Below, piece after piece: positions 45,763 through 55,184 of a DNA stretch of 64,000 nucleotides (the stretch's first letter is position 1; each line of letters starts with the position of its first letter). A program made the position numbers and the translations under genes. Source of the DNA: UBA7359 sp963976795 (GTDB lineage Bacteria > Pseudomonadota > Gammaproteobacteria > Eutrophobiales > Eutrophobiaceae); contig CAXBLT010000001.1 of the NCBI GenBank assembly GCA_963976795.1, forward strand, positions 124,001 to 188,000. The letters are read 5' to 3'. Below the pieces are notes generated by a model that saw only the letters and a list, made by a program, of their open reading frames with translations, was not told the origin of the DNA and did not search any database.

Positions 45763-46335
45763 ATGAGTTTACATGAAGAAAAAAAGCACTTACGGACAAG
45801 CTTAAAACAACGCCGCTCGCTTGTCTCAAGGAACGAACGCAAGGAGATGAGTCAGCAAATCTGTAAATATTTACATGAATTAGATGTATTTAATCATGCA
45901 AAAAGCATATTTTGCTACATCTCTTATCTGAGCGAAGTCGAAACCCATACTTTGATAAATGGGTTTATAGACCAAAATCTAGCCTTGGCCGTACCCAAGA
46001 TTATAGAAAAATCCAGGATGATAGCCGTTCCACTCACTGATTTATCTGATTTAGAGCCTGACAAAATGGGTATTTTGACTCCGAAAGGGAATCAACCGGC
46101 ATCTACCCCTTTCGATATAGCGCTCACTCCTGGAGTTGGATTTACCGCTAAAGGAGAGCGACTCGGTTACGGCAAAGGATATTATGATCGGTGGTTTTCA
46201 CAAAATGTCGTGAAAACAAAAATCGGTATTGCATTCGAAATTCAGTTGCTTAAGCAATTACCCGTCGAAAAGACAGATGTTTCCTTAGATATCCTCGTAA
46301 CGGAGGAAAGAATTATCGATCTAAGAAACCCCTGA
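45763..46335 (+). CDS. 5-formyltetrahydrofolate cyclo-ligase
   Basis: This enzyme recycles 5-formyl-THF to methenyl-THF with ATP. The 190-residue protein has the family's C-terminal G-V-G-F-x-x-x-G-x-R-L-G-Y-G-K-G-Y-Y-D-R signature and an N-terminal L-R-x-S-L-K-Q-R-R segment. In many gammaproteobacteria the gene follows 6S RNA, but no 6S-like structure could be recognised in the upstream 241 bases. No ribosome site is visible before the ATG. Confidence 0.93.
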   Translation: MSLHEEKKHLRTSLKQRRSLVSRNERKEMSQQICKYLHELDVFNHAKSIFCYISYLSEVETHTLINGFIDQNLALAVPKIIEKSRMIAVPLTDLSDLEPDKMGILTPKGNQPASTPFDIALTPGVGFTAKGERLGYGKGYYDRWFSQNVVKTKIGIAFEIQLLKQLPVEKTDVSLDILVTEERIIDLRNP

Positions 46336-46349
46336 TAAAAAAGATATCA

Positions 46350-47084
46350 TTAATCTGTCTCAAAATCTGCTAGTTCTATAAGTAATGTTCCCTTATCCAG
46401 AGCATCGCTTTTAGTTGTTTCAATTCGCTCCATTTTAATCAAACCAACGCCTCTAGCATACCAACTGTTCTCCTCTACGTTCACTAGAGTCAACCCAATA
46501 TAGTTTCCAGCATCTTTAAATGATGAACCACTCATCCTGATTTTCAGGCAATTTTTAAACCTTCCTGCTGGAACAACCACCTCTTCGTCTAATGATTCAA
46601 TTCTTGCTTCCATATTCACATTTGCAAAAATTTCAAACACTGTTTTCTGTGGGGGCCCTGTTTTCTTCAATAGTTTTGTTGTTGTTGGTTGTTCCCATTT
46701 TGTATTTGTCTCAAATAGCTTAGGAATAACTAGACGTTTATCTTTATGAAATTCCGGCTTGATTTGCTTGTTATTTATACTACCTAGATAATAAATGCCT
46801 TCATTAGAATCTAAATAATATAAAATAGTGCCATCGAGCGATTCTCGTAAATAGACCTGCGTACCATCTAAATCACTTTTACCGAGATTATTGAGGATGT
46901 ACTTTTGCTTTTGCAAACCATCTCGTGTTTCTAATAAGACATTGTAACGCCATTTATAACCATTGCTGAGCGGGAAATAAGATTGTTCTTTTTTTGAACA
47001 TCCTGAACAGAGAAGAAAAAAGAATAATAAAACAAAGCTACCATTTCTAAACGAAACAATAATCGGAGAACATTGATTAAGCAT
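46350..47084 (-). CDS. Predicted outer-membrane lipoprotein of unknown function
   Basis: Read from ATG 47084 (five bases after the symporter stop), the 244-residue protein has a hydrophobic segment F-V-L-L-F-F-F-L-L-C-S-G-C with a lipobox Cys near residue 29. The mature part begins Y-F-P-L-S-x-G-Y-K-W-R-Y, a pattern seen in beta-rich lipoproteins, and has a late G-R-F-K-N-C-L-K-I and G-V-G-L-I-K-x-E segment. No family with a known function is recognised. A longer frame overlaps the symporter and is rejected. It is in an apparent operon with the symporter. Confidence 0.72.
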   Translation of the reverse strand: MLNQCSPIIVSFRNGSFVLLFFFLLCSGCSKKEQSYFPLSNGYKWRYNVLLETRDGLQKQKYILNNLGKSDLDGTQVYLRESLDGTILYYLDSNEGIYYLGSINNKQIKPEFHKDKRLVIPKLFETNTKWEQPTTTKLLKKTGPPQKTVFEIFANVNMEARIESLDEEVVVPAGRFKNCLKIRMSGSSFKDAGNYIGLTLVNVEENSWYARGVGLIKMERIETTKSDALDKGTLLIELADFETD

Positions 47085-47088
47085 CTGT

Positions 47089-48012
47089 TTAAAGATCAGT
47101 TGAGCCACCCCTGTTGTTTGACAAAATAACCGCCATGATTGAGCCACTGATATTGTGCCAAATACTAAAAAGCGCCCCAGGCAATGCAGCTAAAGTCGTA
47201 AAATATTGATTTGCTAGTGCCACAGCTAACCCCGAATTTTGCATTCCAACCTCAATCGAAATCGTTTTACATATCGTTTCATCATACCCCATTAATTTTG
47301 GAATACTGTAGCCTGCAATTAGTCCCAAAAGATTATGTAAAACAACCGCTACAAATAACAACACGCCTAGCTCAATTATATCCCCCTGATTTTTTGCAAC
47401 AATCACGCCTATAATAAAAACGATAAAAGATACAGATAACAAGGGTAAAAATGATTTAACTCTCTGAATACGTTGTTGGCATATAGAATTGATCAAGACA
47501 CCACATAAAACCGGCATCACTACAATTAATAAAAGATTTTTCATCATTTTGAGAACAGGGACATCAATACTTTGATCAGCATAAAATAGCATGATCAACG
47601 GTGTTAACATCGCTGCTAGTAAGGTAGAAATTGCTGTTAATGATATTGAGAGCGCAACATTACCTCGCGCCAAAAAACAGACAACATTTGAAGCGGTTCC
47701 CCCTGGACAAGCACCAACTAGAATCAAGCCTGTTGCCAACAAAACAGGCAGATCTAACAATAGTGACAACGTCCACGCTATCAATGGCATCAGGATAAAT
47801 TGTAAACAGATACCAATCACAATTAACACTGGTTCTTTCAATATACGCATAAAGTCAGCGGGTTTAAGCGTCATTCCCATCGTAAACATGACGATCCCCA
47901 ACATCGGAACAATAGCCTTGCTATAGTCAGCTAACAACCATGGGAAACTCATAGCAATAATAGAAACTATAATTGCGCCTATAGGCAACAATAAAATACT
48001 ATGCGTTTGCAT
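47089..48012 (-). CDS. Bile acid:sodium symporter family (BASS) transporter
   Basis: A 307-residue membrane protein with about nine or ten hydrophobic helices. BASS marks are M-G-M-T-L-K-P-A-D-F near residue 45-54, the G-A-C-P-G-G-T-A-S-N-V sodium-site segment near 101-111, and E-V-G-M-Q-N-S-G-L-A-V-A in the C-terminal crossing helix. The family moves organic anions with sodium; the substrate is not predictable. A sodium-linked carrier suits a marine organism. Confidence 0.9.
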   Translation of the reverse strand: MQTHSILLLPIGAIIVSIIAMSFPWLLADYSKAIVPMLGIVMFTMGMTLKPADFMRILKEPVLIVIGICLQFILMPLIAWTLSLLLDLPVLLATGLILVGACPGGTASNVVCFLARGNVALSISLTAISTLLAAMLTPLIMLFYADQSIDVPVLKMMKNLLLIVVMPVLCGVLINSICQQRIQRVKSFLPLLSVSFIVFIIGVIVAKNQGDIIELGVLLFVAVVLHNLLGLIAGYSIPKLMGYDETICKTISIEVGMQNSGLAVALANQYFTTLAALPGALFSIWHNISGSIMAVILSNNRGGSTDL

Positions 48013-48203
48013 ATTTAATCTTCATAATTTAATTAGCGTTAAATAACCAGTCATATTGCAATTACAGCTATCAAGCACCATATTGTGATACTGCAATATT
48101 ATCTAAAATAAATAATATCTTTTGTTTCACAAATAAACATAATTAGCTGCTATAGACAGAAACCAAGATTTTCTCATGTAAACAAGGTACATTATAATTC
48201 TCC

Positions 48204-48689
48204 ATGACTGATAAACTTCATCAAATTAATGCCCAATATTCTAATGAGGAAGATCGAATATTAATACGGACTTCAACAGAGGATAACAATGAATATCTGA
48301 TCTGGTTAACTCGTCGCTTTACAAAACTGCTACTCACTATTCTGGATAAAGAAATCGAGAAGCGTGGAGGCACAACATCGCTAAGTGCTAAGAAAGAAAC
48401 AAAAAAACTCTATGCCGAAGGAGCCTTTGAAAAACCTTATGCCGAAGAAAAGCCAAAAACCAGGCCATTAGGTGAACATGGTATTTTAGCATTTGGCATA
48501 AAAACGGGAATCGATAATAACGGCAATATGATTCTTGAACTTCAATCAGAAACAAAACAGGGTATTACCTTGACCTTGAATGACACCCTGCTCTATATGT
48601 TTTATTCACTTCTTACACAAAGTATCGAGCGTTCAGAATGGCAGATTGGTCAATTTGGTGAACGGACTCCAAGTAATCAGTTACACTAA
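48204..48689 (+). CDS. Conserved-looking protein of unknown function
   Basis: A 161-residue, soluble, charged protein. The N-terminal third has I-L-I-R-x-S-T-E-D-N-N-E-Y-L-I-W-L-T-R-R, followed by a helix, a Lys/Glu-rich linker with repeated Y-A-E-x-x-F-E-K-P-Y-A-E-E, and a beta-type C-terminal part ending Y-S-L-L-T-Q-S-I-E-R-S-E-W. No signal peptide or membrane helix is seen. No family is recognised by eye. It stands alone between divergent or unrelated genes. Confidence 0.65.
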   Translation: MTDKLHQINAQYSNEEDRILIRTSTEDNNEYLIWLTRRFTKLLLTILDKEIEKRGGTTSLSAKKETKKLYAEGAFEKPYAEEKPKTRPLGEHGILAFGIKTGIDNNGNMILELQSETKQGITLTLNDTLLYMFYSLLTQSIERSEWQIGQFGERTPSNQLH

Positions 48690-48806
48690 TTAAGATAATT
48701 GATAGCTTTCTTCTATCAAGCCCATTAAAACAATCAAATTCATAAGCTTACCTCCTTAGTCTATTATTCATTCCATCAGATTTTAACCCCTTACAGGAGC
48801 TTGTAT

Positions 48807-49541
48807 ATGTTAGAAAATAGAGAAGGTAAAACCATCCCTGAAACCACTTTTCGAGTAATCGAAGAAGGCAACTGGAAAAATATCACAACTGATGACCTAT
48901 TTGCAGGTAAAACAGTCATCGTTTTTTCTTTGCCTGGTGCATTTACACCGACTTGTTCAAGTACTCATCTACCACGTTTTAATGAGTTGGCATCCGTGTT
49001 CAAACAAAATGGTGTCGATGAAATCATCTGTATGTCTGTTAATGACACCTTCGTAATGAATGCATGGAAAGAATCACAGGAATCAGACAATGTCACAGTA
49101 TTACCTGATGGGAATGGTGAATTCACCGACGGCATGGGCTTATTGGTAGGCAAAAAAGACCTTGGGTTTGGTGACCGTTCATGGCGTTATTCAATGTTGG
49201 TAAAAGATAAAGTCATAGAAAAGATGTTTATTGAACCTGAGGTTGAAGGCGACCCGTTTGAGGTTTCTGATGCAGATACGATGCTGAATTACATCAATGC
49301 AAACGCGGTCAAGCCTGAGTTTGTATCAATAATATCTCGTAAAGGTTGTATACACTGCGAACGTGCTAGAAAAGCATTAGATGCACACGATATGCCTTAC
49401 GAAGAGATTGAACTCGGCCAAGGAATAACCAGCCGTTCACTACGCGCACTGTCTGGTGCAACAACGACACCACAAGTATTCATCGGCGGCAAATTGATTG
49501 GTACGGCAGATGATTTAGAAGCTTATTTGCTTTCTAAATAA
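48807..49541 (+). CDS. Peroxiredoxin-glutaredoxin fusion protein
   Basis: A 244-residue hybrid that reduces peroxides with glutathione. Residues 1-160 are a Prx5-type peroxiredoxin with the peroxidatic Cys in G-A-F-T-P-T-C-S-S-T-H. Residues about 170-244 are a glutaredoxin with K-G-C-I-H-C-E-R-A and T-T-P-Q-V-F-I-G-G. ATG 48807 is chosen because AGGAG lies seven bases upstream; the in-frame TTG at 48801 is too near it. A strong terminator follows. Confidence 0.95.
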   Translation: MLENREGKTIPETTFRVIEEGNWKNITTDDLFAGKTVIVFSLPGAFTPTCSSTHLPRFNELASVFKQNGVDEIICMSVNDTFVMNAWKESQESDNVTVLPDGNGEFTDGMGLLVGKKDLGFGDRSWRYSMLVKDKVIEKMFIEPEVEGDPFEVSDADTMLNYINANAVKPEFVSIISRKGCIHCERARKALDAHDMPYEEIELGQGITSRSLRALSGATTTPQVFIGGKLIGTADDLEAYLLSK

Positions 49542-49597
49542 ATCAAAACAGTGTAAAGCTTAACGTCTTTTTTCACCCCGAAACTTGTTAAGCAGTA

Positions 49598-49628
49598 GAG
49601 CCATGCTATCTGCATGGCTCTTTCTTTT
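49598..49628 (+). terminator. Intrinsic terminator of the peroxiredoxin-glutaredoxin gene
   Basis: A perfect 9-base stem GAGCCATGC / GCATGGCTC with a five-base loop is followed directly by TTTCTTTT. Confidence 0.92.
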
Positions 49629-49644
49629 GAATTCTCGTTAGAAT

Positions 49645-50460
49645 TTATTTAATTAATCCAAATAGTTCTTCTCCGATTACTTCATGAATAGCGCTATTTG
49701 AATAACCATGATATTTTCTTAGAAACTGTTGATACAAGTCTTTTGCTTCCTCAACGTCACCTTCTAGCAATAAGTTTTTAATCTTTAACAACTCTTCTTC
49801 TTGCAATGTTCTTTGAGGATCCTGCTTAAGCTCCATAACTGCATCAAATTCTGTCTCCGCAGGATCTGATCGCAATAATTGCTCTTTAGAAAACTCTCTT
49901 TTTTCTGACTCAATTGAGTGTGGTTTTTGTTTTAACAGTGTTCTTTTTGCGGACTTAATCGTAATAGTTTCATCTTTCATTGCACTTGTTTTGCTTTCTG
50001 CATAATTGCCTTCACCTACGTTCAAAGTAGATGGAACAACTACACGCACATCATCACTTTGATTCTTTTCAACTTCATCAAGCATGAGTGCATCATCAGC
50101 GATGTCTGCTTGTAGCAGGATGGAGTCTTTTGATAATACTGTTGAATTATACGCTTCAATATTTAGTTCGGGCTCGCTCATTAATGGTTGCCCTGATTCC
50201 TGTTGCATCGTTACAACCAGGCTAATACTTAAAGTTATCATCGCGGCAATGGAGACGGGTCTAGCCCATGTTGATTTGTACCGCTCTTCATGTACTTGTT
50301 GTTTGCTGTCGACAAGTACGCCTTTAGCAGCGGCTAATATTTTTTCATCTAGATAAATTGCAGGCTCCACTGTATTTGACGCGCGATAAATCTTCGAGAC
50401 ATTTGAACCTCCATTCAAATATTCATTTAGCTCTTTATCATTTTGATCATTATTTGCCAT
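49645..50460 (-). CDS. Predicted membrane-bound anti-sigma-like protein
   Basis: A 271-residue protein with a charged cytoplasmic N terminus of about 80 residues, one membrane helix (about 87-104, P-V-S-I-A-A-M-I-T-L-S-I-S-L), and an acidic, probably periplasmic C-terminal part with a final helical segment. No zinc anti-sigma H-x3-C-x2-C motif is present. It starts three bases after the ECF sigma stop, so it is placed as the cognate anti-sigma on context. The family is not recognised directly. Confidence 0.7.
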   Translation of the reverse strand: MANNDQNDKELNEYLNGGSNVSKIYRASNTVEPAIYLDEKILAAAKGVLVDSKQQVHEERYKSTWARPVSIAAMITLSISLVVTMQQESGQPLMSEPELNIEAYNSTVLSKDSILLQADIADDALMLDEVEKNQSDDVRVVVPSTLNVGEGNYAESKTSAMKDETITIKSAKRTLLKQKPHSIESEKREFSKEQLLRSDPAETEFDAVMELKQDPQRTLQEEELLKIKNLLLEGDVEEAKDLYQQFLRKYHGYSNSAIHEVIGEELFGLIK

Positions 50461-50463
50461 TAC

Positions 50464-51021
50464 TTATGTATTTTTCAGCCCTGCACGTAATTTATTGATT
50501 GCATATCGAAGACGACTTTTTGCGGCTTCTTGATTAATACCCAGTGTGTCTGCAATTTCAGGAACACTCATCCCGGCTTCTTCTCTTAATAAAAATACCT
50601 CTCGTTGTTCATTAGGGAGTGATTCCAATACTCTGCTTAATTTAGAAATAAATCGATCTCCCTGCACTTGTTCTTCAGGGTTATTACTTTGCAAATCTTC
50701 TTGTTCAAGCTCATCGATTTCAATAGATTGGTCCACCACTATTCTGACATTTTGTTTTCGATAATGATCGACAAAAAGATTATGAGCCAATTTATAAAGA
50801 TAGGTCGTGAATTTTGCTTTGACCTGATACTTCTCTTTAGCATTAATCAACTTTATCCAGACTTCCTGAAACAATTCTTCTGCGACAGCATCATTTCGGC
50901 ATAGGTTTAACAAATAACGATAGACTGCGCCTTTATGTCTCAAATACAATACCTCAAATGCCACGACATCACCTGAGGCGTATTTCAACATTAGACTTTC
51001 ATCTGAGATATCGTCTTCCAT
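50464..51021 (-). CDS. ECF-type RNA polymerase sigma factor
   Basis: A 185-residue sigma factor. Region 2 has the A-F-E-x-L-Y-x-R-H-K-G-A-V-Y-R-Y and A-E-E-L-F-Q-E-V-W segments, and region 4 has L-P-N-E-Q-R-E-V-F-L-L-R-E, then a helix-turn-helix with I-A-D-T-L-G-I and A-K-S-R-L-R-Y-A. A linker of acidic and Gln residues separates them. It is paired with the membrane protein at 49645-50460. The stimulus and target promoters are not known. The 256-base space upstream holds the pnp terminator and no gene. Confidence 0.92.
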   Translation of the reverse strand: MEDDISDESLMLKYASGDVVAFEVLYLRHKGAVYRYLLNLCRNDAVAEELFQEVWIKLINAKEKYQVKAKFTTYLYKLAHNLFVDHYRKQNVRIVVDQSIEIDELEQEDLQSNNPEEQVQGDRFISKLSRVLESLPNEQREVFLLREEAGMSVPEIADTLGINQEAAKSRLRYAINKLRAGLKNT

Positions 51022-51227
51022 TGCATAAAGTGTATCTCCAATAGCTAGGTTATGACCAGTTCTTAGTAATAACGTCTAAAAACCCAGAACGGGTTAGATG
51101 AGATGAGTATCGATACCAACTCACACAGCTCATGCAATATCATTGCACTACTCTTACGCGCCTAACATCGACTGCATGTATTCAGATATTTAAGGATTAG
51201 AGTCTTTGATTGTTCATGTGCATAAAA

Positions 51228-51251
51228 AAAGGGGCTCTAAAAGCCCCTTTT
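51228..51251. terminator. Intrinsic terminator after pnp
   Basis: AAAGGGGCT / AGCCCCTTT arms with a short loop, flanked by A and T runs, lie about 30 bases past the pnp stop and work in either direction. Confidence 0.92.
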
Positions 51252-51277
51252 CTATATTAACACTAAGATACCAATTT

Positions 51278-53380
51278 TTATTCGTTGCTAGCCCCATCTT
51301 CATGTACCGCTTTCATGCTAAGTCGTACACGACCTTGTCGATCAACTTCAAGTACCTTGACTTGTACCATGTCGCCTTCACTAAGCTTGTCGCTGACATT
51401 CTCAACACGCTCTTCACAAATCTGTGAAATATGTACCAGACCATCTTTACCCGGCAATATATTCACAAAGGCACCAAAGTCCATTAACTTGGCTACTTTA
51501 CCTTCGTAAATCTTACCCACTTCGATATCAGCTGTAATTTGTTCAACCCGTTTTAATGCTGCATCACCGGCAGCCTTATCGGTAGCAGCAATCTTGACCA
51601 CTCCATCATCATCAATATCAATCGTAGCGCCAGTTTCTTCAGTGATTGCACGGATGGTTGCACCACCTTTACCAATAACGTCACGTATTTTATCTGGATG
51701 AATCTTGATAGTCGTTATACGAGGCGCAAACTCTGACATTTCTTCATTATGAACCTTCAACACATCATTCATTTTGCCCAGTATATGCAATCGACCTTCT
51801 TTAGCCTGAGTCAGGGCCACTTCCATAATTTCTTTGGTTATGCCGTCAATTTTAATATCCATTTGTAAGGCCGTAATACCATTTTCAGAACCAGCTACCT
51901 TGAAGTCCATATCTCCCAAGTGATCTTCATCACCCATAATGTCAGAGAGGACAACAAATTTGTCTGCTTCTTTAATCAGCCCCATCGCAATACCCGCTAC
52001 AGGAGCATCGAGTTCAACACCTGCATCCATTAACGCCAGACTACTACCGCAAACAGAAGCCATAGAACTTGAGCCATTGGATTCGGTAATTTCTGAAACA
52101 ACGCGAATAGAATATGGAAATTCTTCCATATCAGGCATGACACCTAGAATACCGCGTTTAGCGAGACGACCATGACCAATTTCACGACGTTTTGGCGTAC
52201 CAACACGACCGGTTTCATTCACACAAAATGGAGGGAAATTGTAATGGAACATAAAAGGATCTTTATAAGAGCCTTCAATAGCATCAATGATTTGTGAGTC
52301 GCGTTGTGTGCCCAAGGTAACAACAACAATCGCTTGCGTTTCACCACGAGTAAATAATGCTGAGCCATGTGTGCGAGGCAATATGCCCGTTTCGACGGTA
52401 ATCGGACGTATCGTTTTTGAGTCACGTCCATCGATGCGATTTTCACCAGATAATACGCTGCTACGGACGATATGACTTTCAAGTGCTTCTATTTCCCCAG
52501 CAATAACACCTGCTGACCATTTAGGGTCTTCACCTTCAGTCATTCCTTCAACGACTTCTTTCTTAATTTCGCCCAACCGTTCTTTACGTTCAAGCTTGTC
52601 TTGAATGCTATAGGCTTCACGCACTAAATCACCTGCACGTGTCTGAACTTCATTTTCGAGTGCTTCGTCTTTTTCTTTTGCTGTCCAGTCCCAGGACTTT
52701 GTATTTGCGTCTGCAGCCAAAGCCTTGATGTTTTCGATAACGACTTGAAACTGTTCGTGTCCAAACATAACAGCGCCTAACATAATCTCTTCAGATAATT
52801 GCTTCGCTTCAGATTCAACCATTAGTACTGATGTATCTGTTCCTGCAACAACCAATTCCAGTTGCGAATCTGCTAGTGCAGTGTGTGATGGATTGATTAC
52901 GTATTTTCCATCGATGTAACCAACACGTGCAGCGCCTACAGGGCCACTAAAAGGAGCACCAGAAAGACTTATTGCAGCAGAAGCACCAATAATCGCAGGA
53001 ATATCCGGATCAATTTCAGGATCGAGTGACATCACAGTCACAATGATCTGTATTTCATTTTTAAATCCTTTCGGAAACAGCGGTCTAATAGGTCGATCGA
53101 TCAAGCGACAGGTTAATGTCTCTTTTTCCGACGGACGACCTTCCCGCTTGAAAAAACCACCCGGTATTTTACCTGCGGCATAGGTCTTTTCCTGATAATC
53201 AACGGTTAAGGGGAAAAAGTCTTGCCCCTCTCTCGCTTCTTTTTTTGCAACACAGGTAACCAGTAAAACGGTATCTCCCATGCTAACCATGACAGCACCA
53301 GATGCTTGTCTGGCTATTCTGCCTGTTTCTAAAGTGACTTTATGACTACCGAACTGAAATTCTTTTGTGACCACGCTCAT
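51278..53380 (-). CDS. pnp: Polynucleotide phosphorylase
   Basis: PNPase degrades RNA phosphorolytically and is part of the degradosome. The 700-residue protein has two RNase PH domains (early [16 protein letters not shown]; second F-T-R-G-E-T-Q and [17 protein letters not shown] with the catalytic Asp region), a KH domain with I-G-K-G-G-A-T-I-R, and a C-terminal S1 domain with V-H-I-S-Q-I-C. It follows rpsO with a terminator between them, the usual arrangement. Confidence 0.97.
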   Translation of the reverse strand: MSVVTKEFQFGSHKVTLETGRIARQASGAVMVSMGDTVLLVTCVAKKEAREGQDFFPLTVDYQEKTYAAGKIPGGFFKREGRPSEKETLTCRLIDRPIRPLFPKGFKNEIQIIVTVMSLDPEIDPDIPAIIGASAAISLSGAPFSGPVGAARVGYIDGKYVINPSHTALADSQLELVVAGTDTSVLMVESEAKQLSEEIMLGAVMFGHEQFQVVIENIKALAADANTKSWDWTAKEKDEALENEVQTRAGDLVREAYSIQDKLERKERLGEIKKEVVEGMTEGEDPKWSAGVIAGEIEALESHIVRSSVLSGENRIDGRDSKTIRPITVETGILPRTHGSALFTRGETQAIVVVTLGTQRDSQIIDAIEGSYKDPFMFHYNFPPFCVNETGRVGTPKRREIGHGRLAKRGILGVMPDMEEFPYSIRVVSEITESNGSSSMASVCGSSLALMDAGVELDAPVAGIAMGLIKEADKFVVLSDIMGDEDHLGDMDFKVAGSENGITALQMDIKIDGITKEIMEVALTQAKEGRLHILGKMNDVLKVHNEEMSEFAPRITTIKIHPDKIRDVIGKGGATIRAITEETGATIDIDDDGVVKIAATDKAAGDAALKRVEQITADIEVGKIYEGKVAKLMDFGAFVNILPGKDGLVHISQICEERVENVSDKLSEGDMVQVKVLEVDRQGRVRLSMKAVHEDGASNE

Positions 53381-53446
53381 GGATTTTCCCTAACAAGAAA
53401 TGTTTATGTTGATTTGAAATATGATTTTTAAATTATAAAAATATTA

Positions 53447-53466
53447 AAACCCGCAGCAGCGGGTTT
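53447..53466 (-). terminator. Terminator/attenuator between rpsO and pnp
   Basis: A perfect 8-base stem AAACCCGC / GCGGGTTT with an AGCA loop is followed on the minus strand by a U-rich run. It would end most rpsO messages before pnp. Confidence 0.88.
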
Positions 53467-53506
53467 ATTGATTTTGATTCTTCATTGGCAAATGCCAGTA
53501 AGAATA

Positions 53507-53776
53507 TTATTTACGCAGACCAAGACGGCCTATCAAATCGCGGTAGCGATTTAAGTCTTTATCTTTTAAGTAATCAAGCAACTTACGTCGTTGATTAATC
53601 ATGCGTAACAGACCTTGTCTTGAATGATGGTCTTTACTATGTTCTTTGAAATGTCCTGATAGATCAGTAATGCGCGACGTCAGCAATGCCACCTGCACTT
53701 CTGGAGAACCGGTGTCGTTTGTTCCACGCTGATAGTCTTTCACTATTCCTGCTTTTTGTTCACAACTCATTGCCAT
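53507..53776 (-). CDS. rpsO: Ribosomal protein S15
   Basis: An 89-residue 16S rRNA-binding protein with [17 protein letters not shown], [15 protein letters not shown], and a C-terminal [12 protein letters not shown]. The first of two nearby ATGs is kept because it gives the standard length and the GGAG upstream is nearer. Confidence 0.97.
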   Translation of the reverse strand: MAMSCEQKAGIVKDYQRGTNDTGSPEVQVALLTSRITDLSGHFKEHSKDHHSRQGLLRMINQRRKLLDYLKDKDLNRYRDLIGRLGLRK

Positions 53777-53872
53777 TTTCTATATGCTCCCGCAACCTAC
53801 TGATATCAAAATTCGCGCGTATTGTACCCGCGCATATCCTCACTAACAAGCGAAACATCGATTTGTTTCAAC

Positions 53873-54811
53873 TCAACCTCTAATTCCTGTTTCTGCATTA
53901 TTAATCAAACGCTTAGGCGCAACCCGCCCGTCCGCTGTAACTTCTCCCAAACCAAGAAAATTAGCAGATTGATCATAAATTCTTAATCGACCTGATTTGG
54001 GTAGACCAGAAGCGGTTACCGTTTGTCCTTGACAGAGGTAATATGCTACATCCTCAGATAAACAAACCTCAGGCATATCTGTTAACGCGATATCCATTGG
54101 TAAGAGTAGATTATCGAGCTCTTCAAGTCCTTTTTCAGCAACTGCTTGTAATCGTGCTTGTGTCACCATCTGTGATTCATGGAAAGGACCTGCTCCCAAC
54201 CTGCGCAAGGTTAAAATATGCGCTCCACAAGCCAGTTCATTACCAATATCTTCCGCCAAAGTCCTAATATAGGTCCCTTTAGTACAGAACACCTCTATCT
54301 CGAACTCATTATTCTTAAAATCAAGCAGATCTATGTTATGAATAGTGATTTTTCTTGCTTTTCGCTCTACTTCAACACCTTGGTATGCAAATTCATAGAG
54401 CCGTTTACCATTATGCTTTAGCGCTGAATACATTGGCGGGACTTGTTCTATCTCGCCTAAAAACTTGGTGCAGCCCTGCCTTACATCAGTCTCAGTCAAT
54501 TCAGGCACTGTTTTTTCTACCAATATCTCACCATCAGCATCACCGGTTGTGGTTGTAACACCTAGTCGGCATCTGGCTCGATATGTCTTACTCGAATCTA
54601 GCAGATAAGCTGAAACCTTGGTTGCTTCGCCCAAACAAATTGGCAATAAACCTGTCGCAGGCACATCAAGATTACCGGTATGTCCTGCTTTGTTAGCGTT
54701 ATAAAGCCGTTTTACATGCTGCAAGGCACCGTTGGAGCTCATGCCTGCTGGCTTATCTAGTACTAAAATACCGTTAATATCTCTACCGCGTTTTTTGGGA
54801 GATCTACCCAT
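53873..54811 (-). CDS. truB: tRNA pseudouridine-55 synthase
   Basis: TruB makes pseudouridine 55 in the T loop of tRNAs. The protein has G-I-L-V-L-D-K-P-A-G-M-S-S-N near the start and the catalytic G-N-L-D-V-P-A-T-G-L-L-P-I (nucleophile Asp). Most homologues read A-L-D-P-x-A-T-G here, so the N-L-D-V-P version is a mild variant. A C-terminal PUA-type domain follows. ATG 54811 (M-G-R-S-P-K-K-R-G) overlaps the rbfA stop and gives 312 residues; longer starts run deep into rbfA. Confidence 0.94.
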   Translation of the reverse strand: MGRSPKKRGRDINGILVLDKPAGMSSNGALQHVKRLYNANKAGHTGNLDVPATGLLPICLGEATKVSAYLLDSSKTYRARCRLGVTTTTGDADGEILVEKTVPELTETDVRQGCTKFLGEIEQVPPMYSALKHNGKRLYEFAYQGVEVERKARKITIHNIDLLDFKNNEFEIEVFCTKGTYIRTLAEDIGNELACGAHILTLRRLGAGPFHESQMVTQARLQAVAEKGLEELDNLLLPMDIALTDMPEVCLSEDVAYYLCQGQTVTASGLPKSGRLRIYDQSANFLGLGEVTADGRVAPKRLINNAETGIRG

Positions 54812-55175
54812 TTGTCTCATCTTCATTGCCAGGACTGACCGAATTGATAATGTCAGTGAGACGCTGCGCCCGTTCGATTGATTCATCATATTTGAAGAGT
54901 AACGACGGCACTCTTCTTGTGGTCATCATGCGCGAAAGCTCATGCCGAAAATGACCAGCCTGAAGATTCATGTCTTTAACCAAATCTTCGTGTGAGTTTT
55001 TATTGTTAAATGAAGTGATATAAATAGCGGCATTATTTAAGTCTGGACTCACATCGACATTTGCCAGCGTAATCATGCCATGTTCATTCAAGGGAAAATT
55101 GCGTTGAATAAGAACAGAGAGCTCTTCTTTAATAAACTGGGCTACGCGCTGGTGTCGGCCAAACTCTTTTGGCAT
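54804..55175 (-). CDS. rbfA: Ribosome-binding factor A
   Basis: A 30S maturation factor with a KH-like fold. The 123-residue protein has R-H-Q-R-V-A-Q-F-I-K-E-E-L early, V-D-V-S-P-D-L-N-N-A, and the late R-R-V-P-S-L-L-F-K-Y-D-E-S segment. It lies nine bases after infB and overlaps the truB start. Confidence 0.95.
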   Translation of the reverse strand: MPKEFGRHQRVAQFIKEELSVLIQRNFPLNEHGMITLANVDVSPDLNNAAIYITSFNNKNSHEDLVKDMNLQAGHFRHELSRMMTTRRVPSLLFKYDESIERAQRLTDIINSVSPGNEDETNG

Positions 55176-55184
55176 AACTAATAA

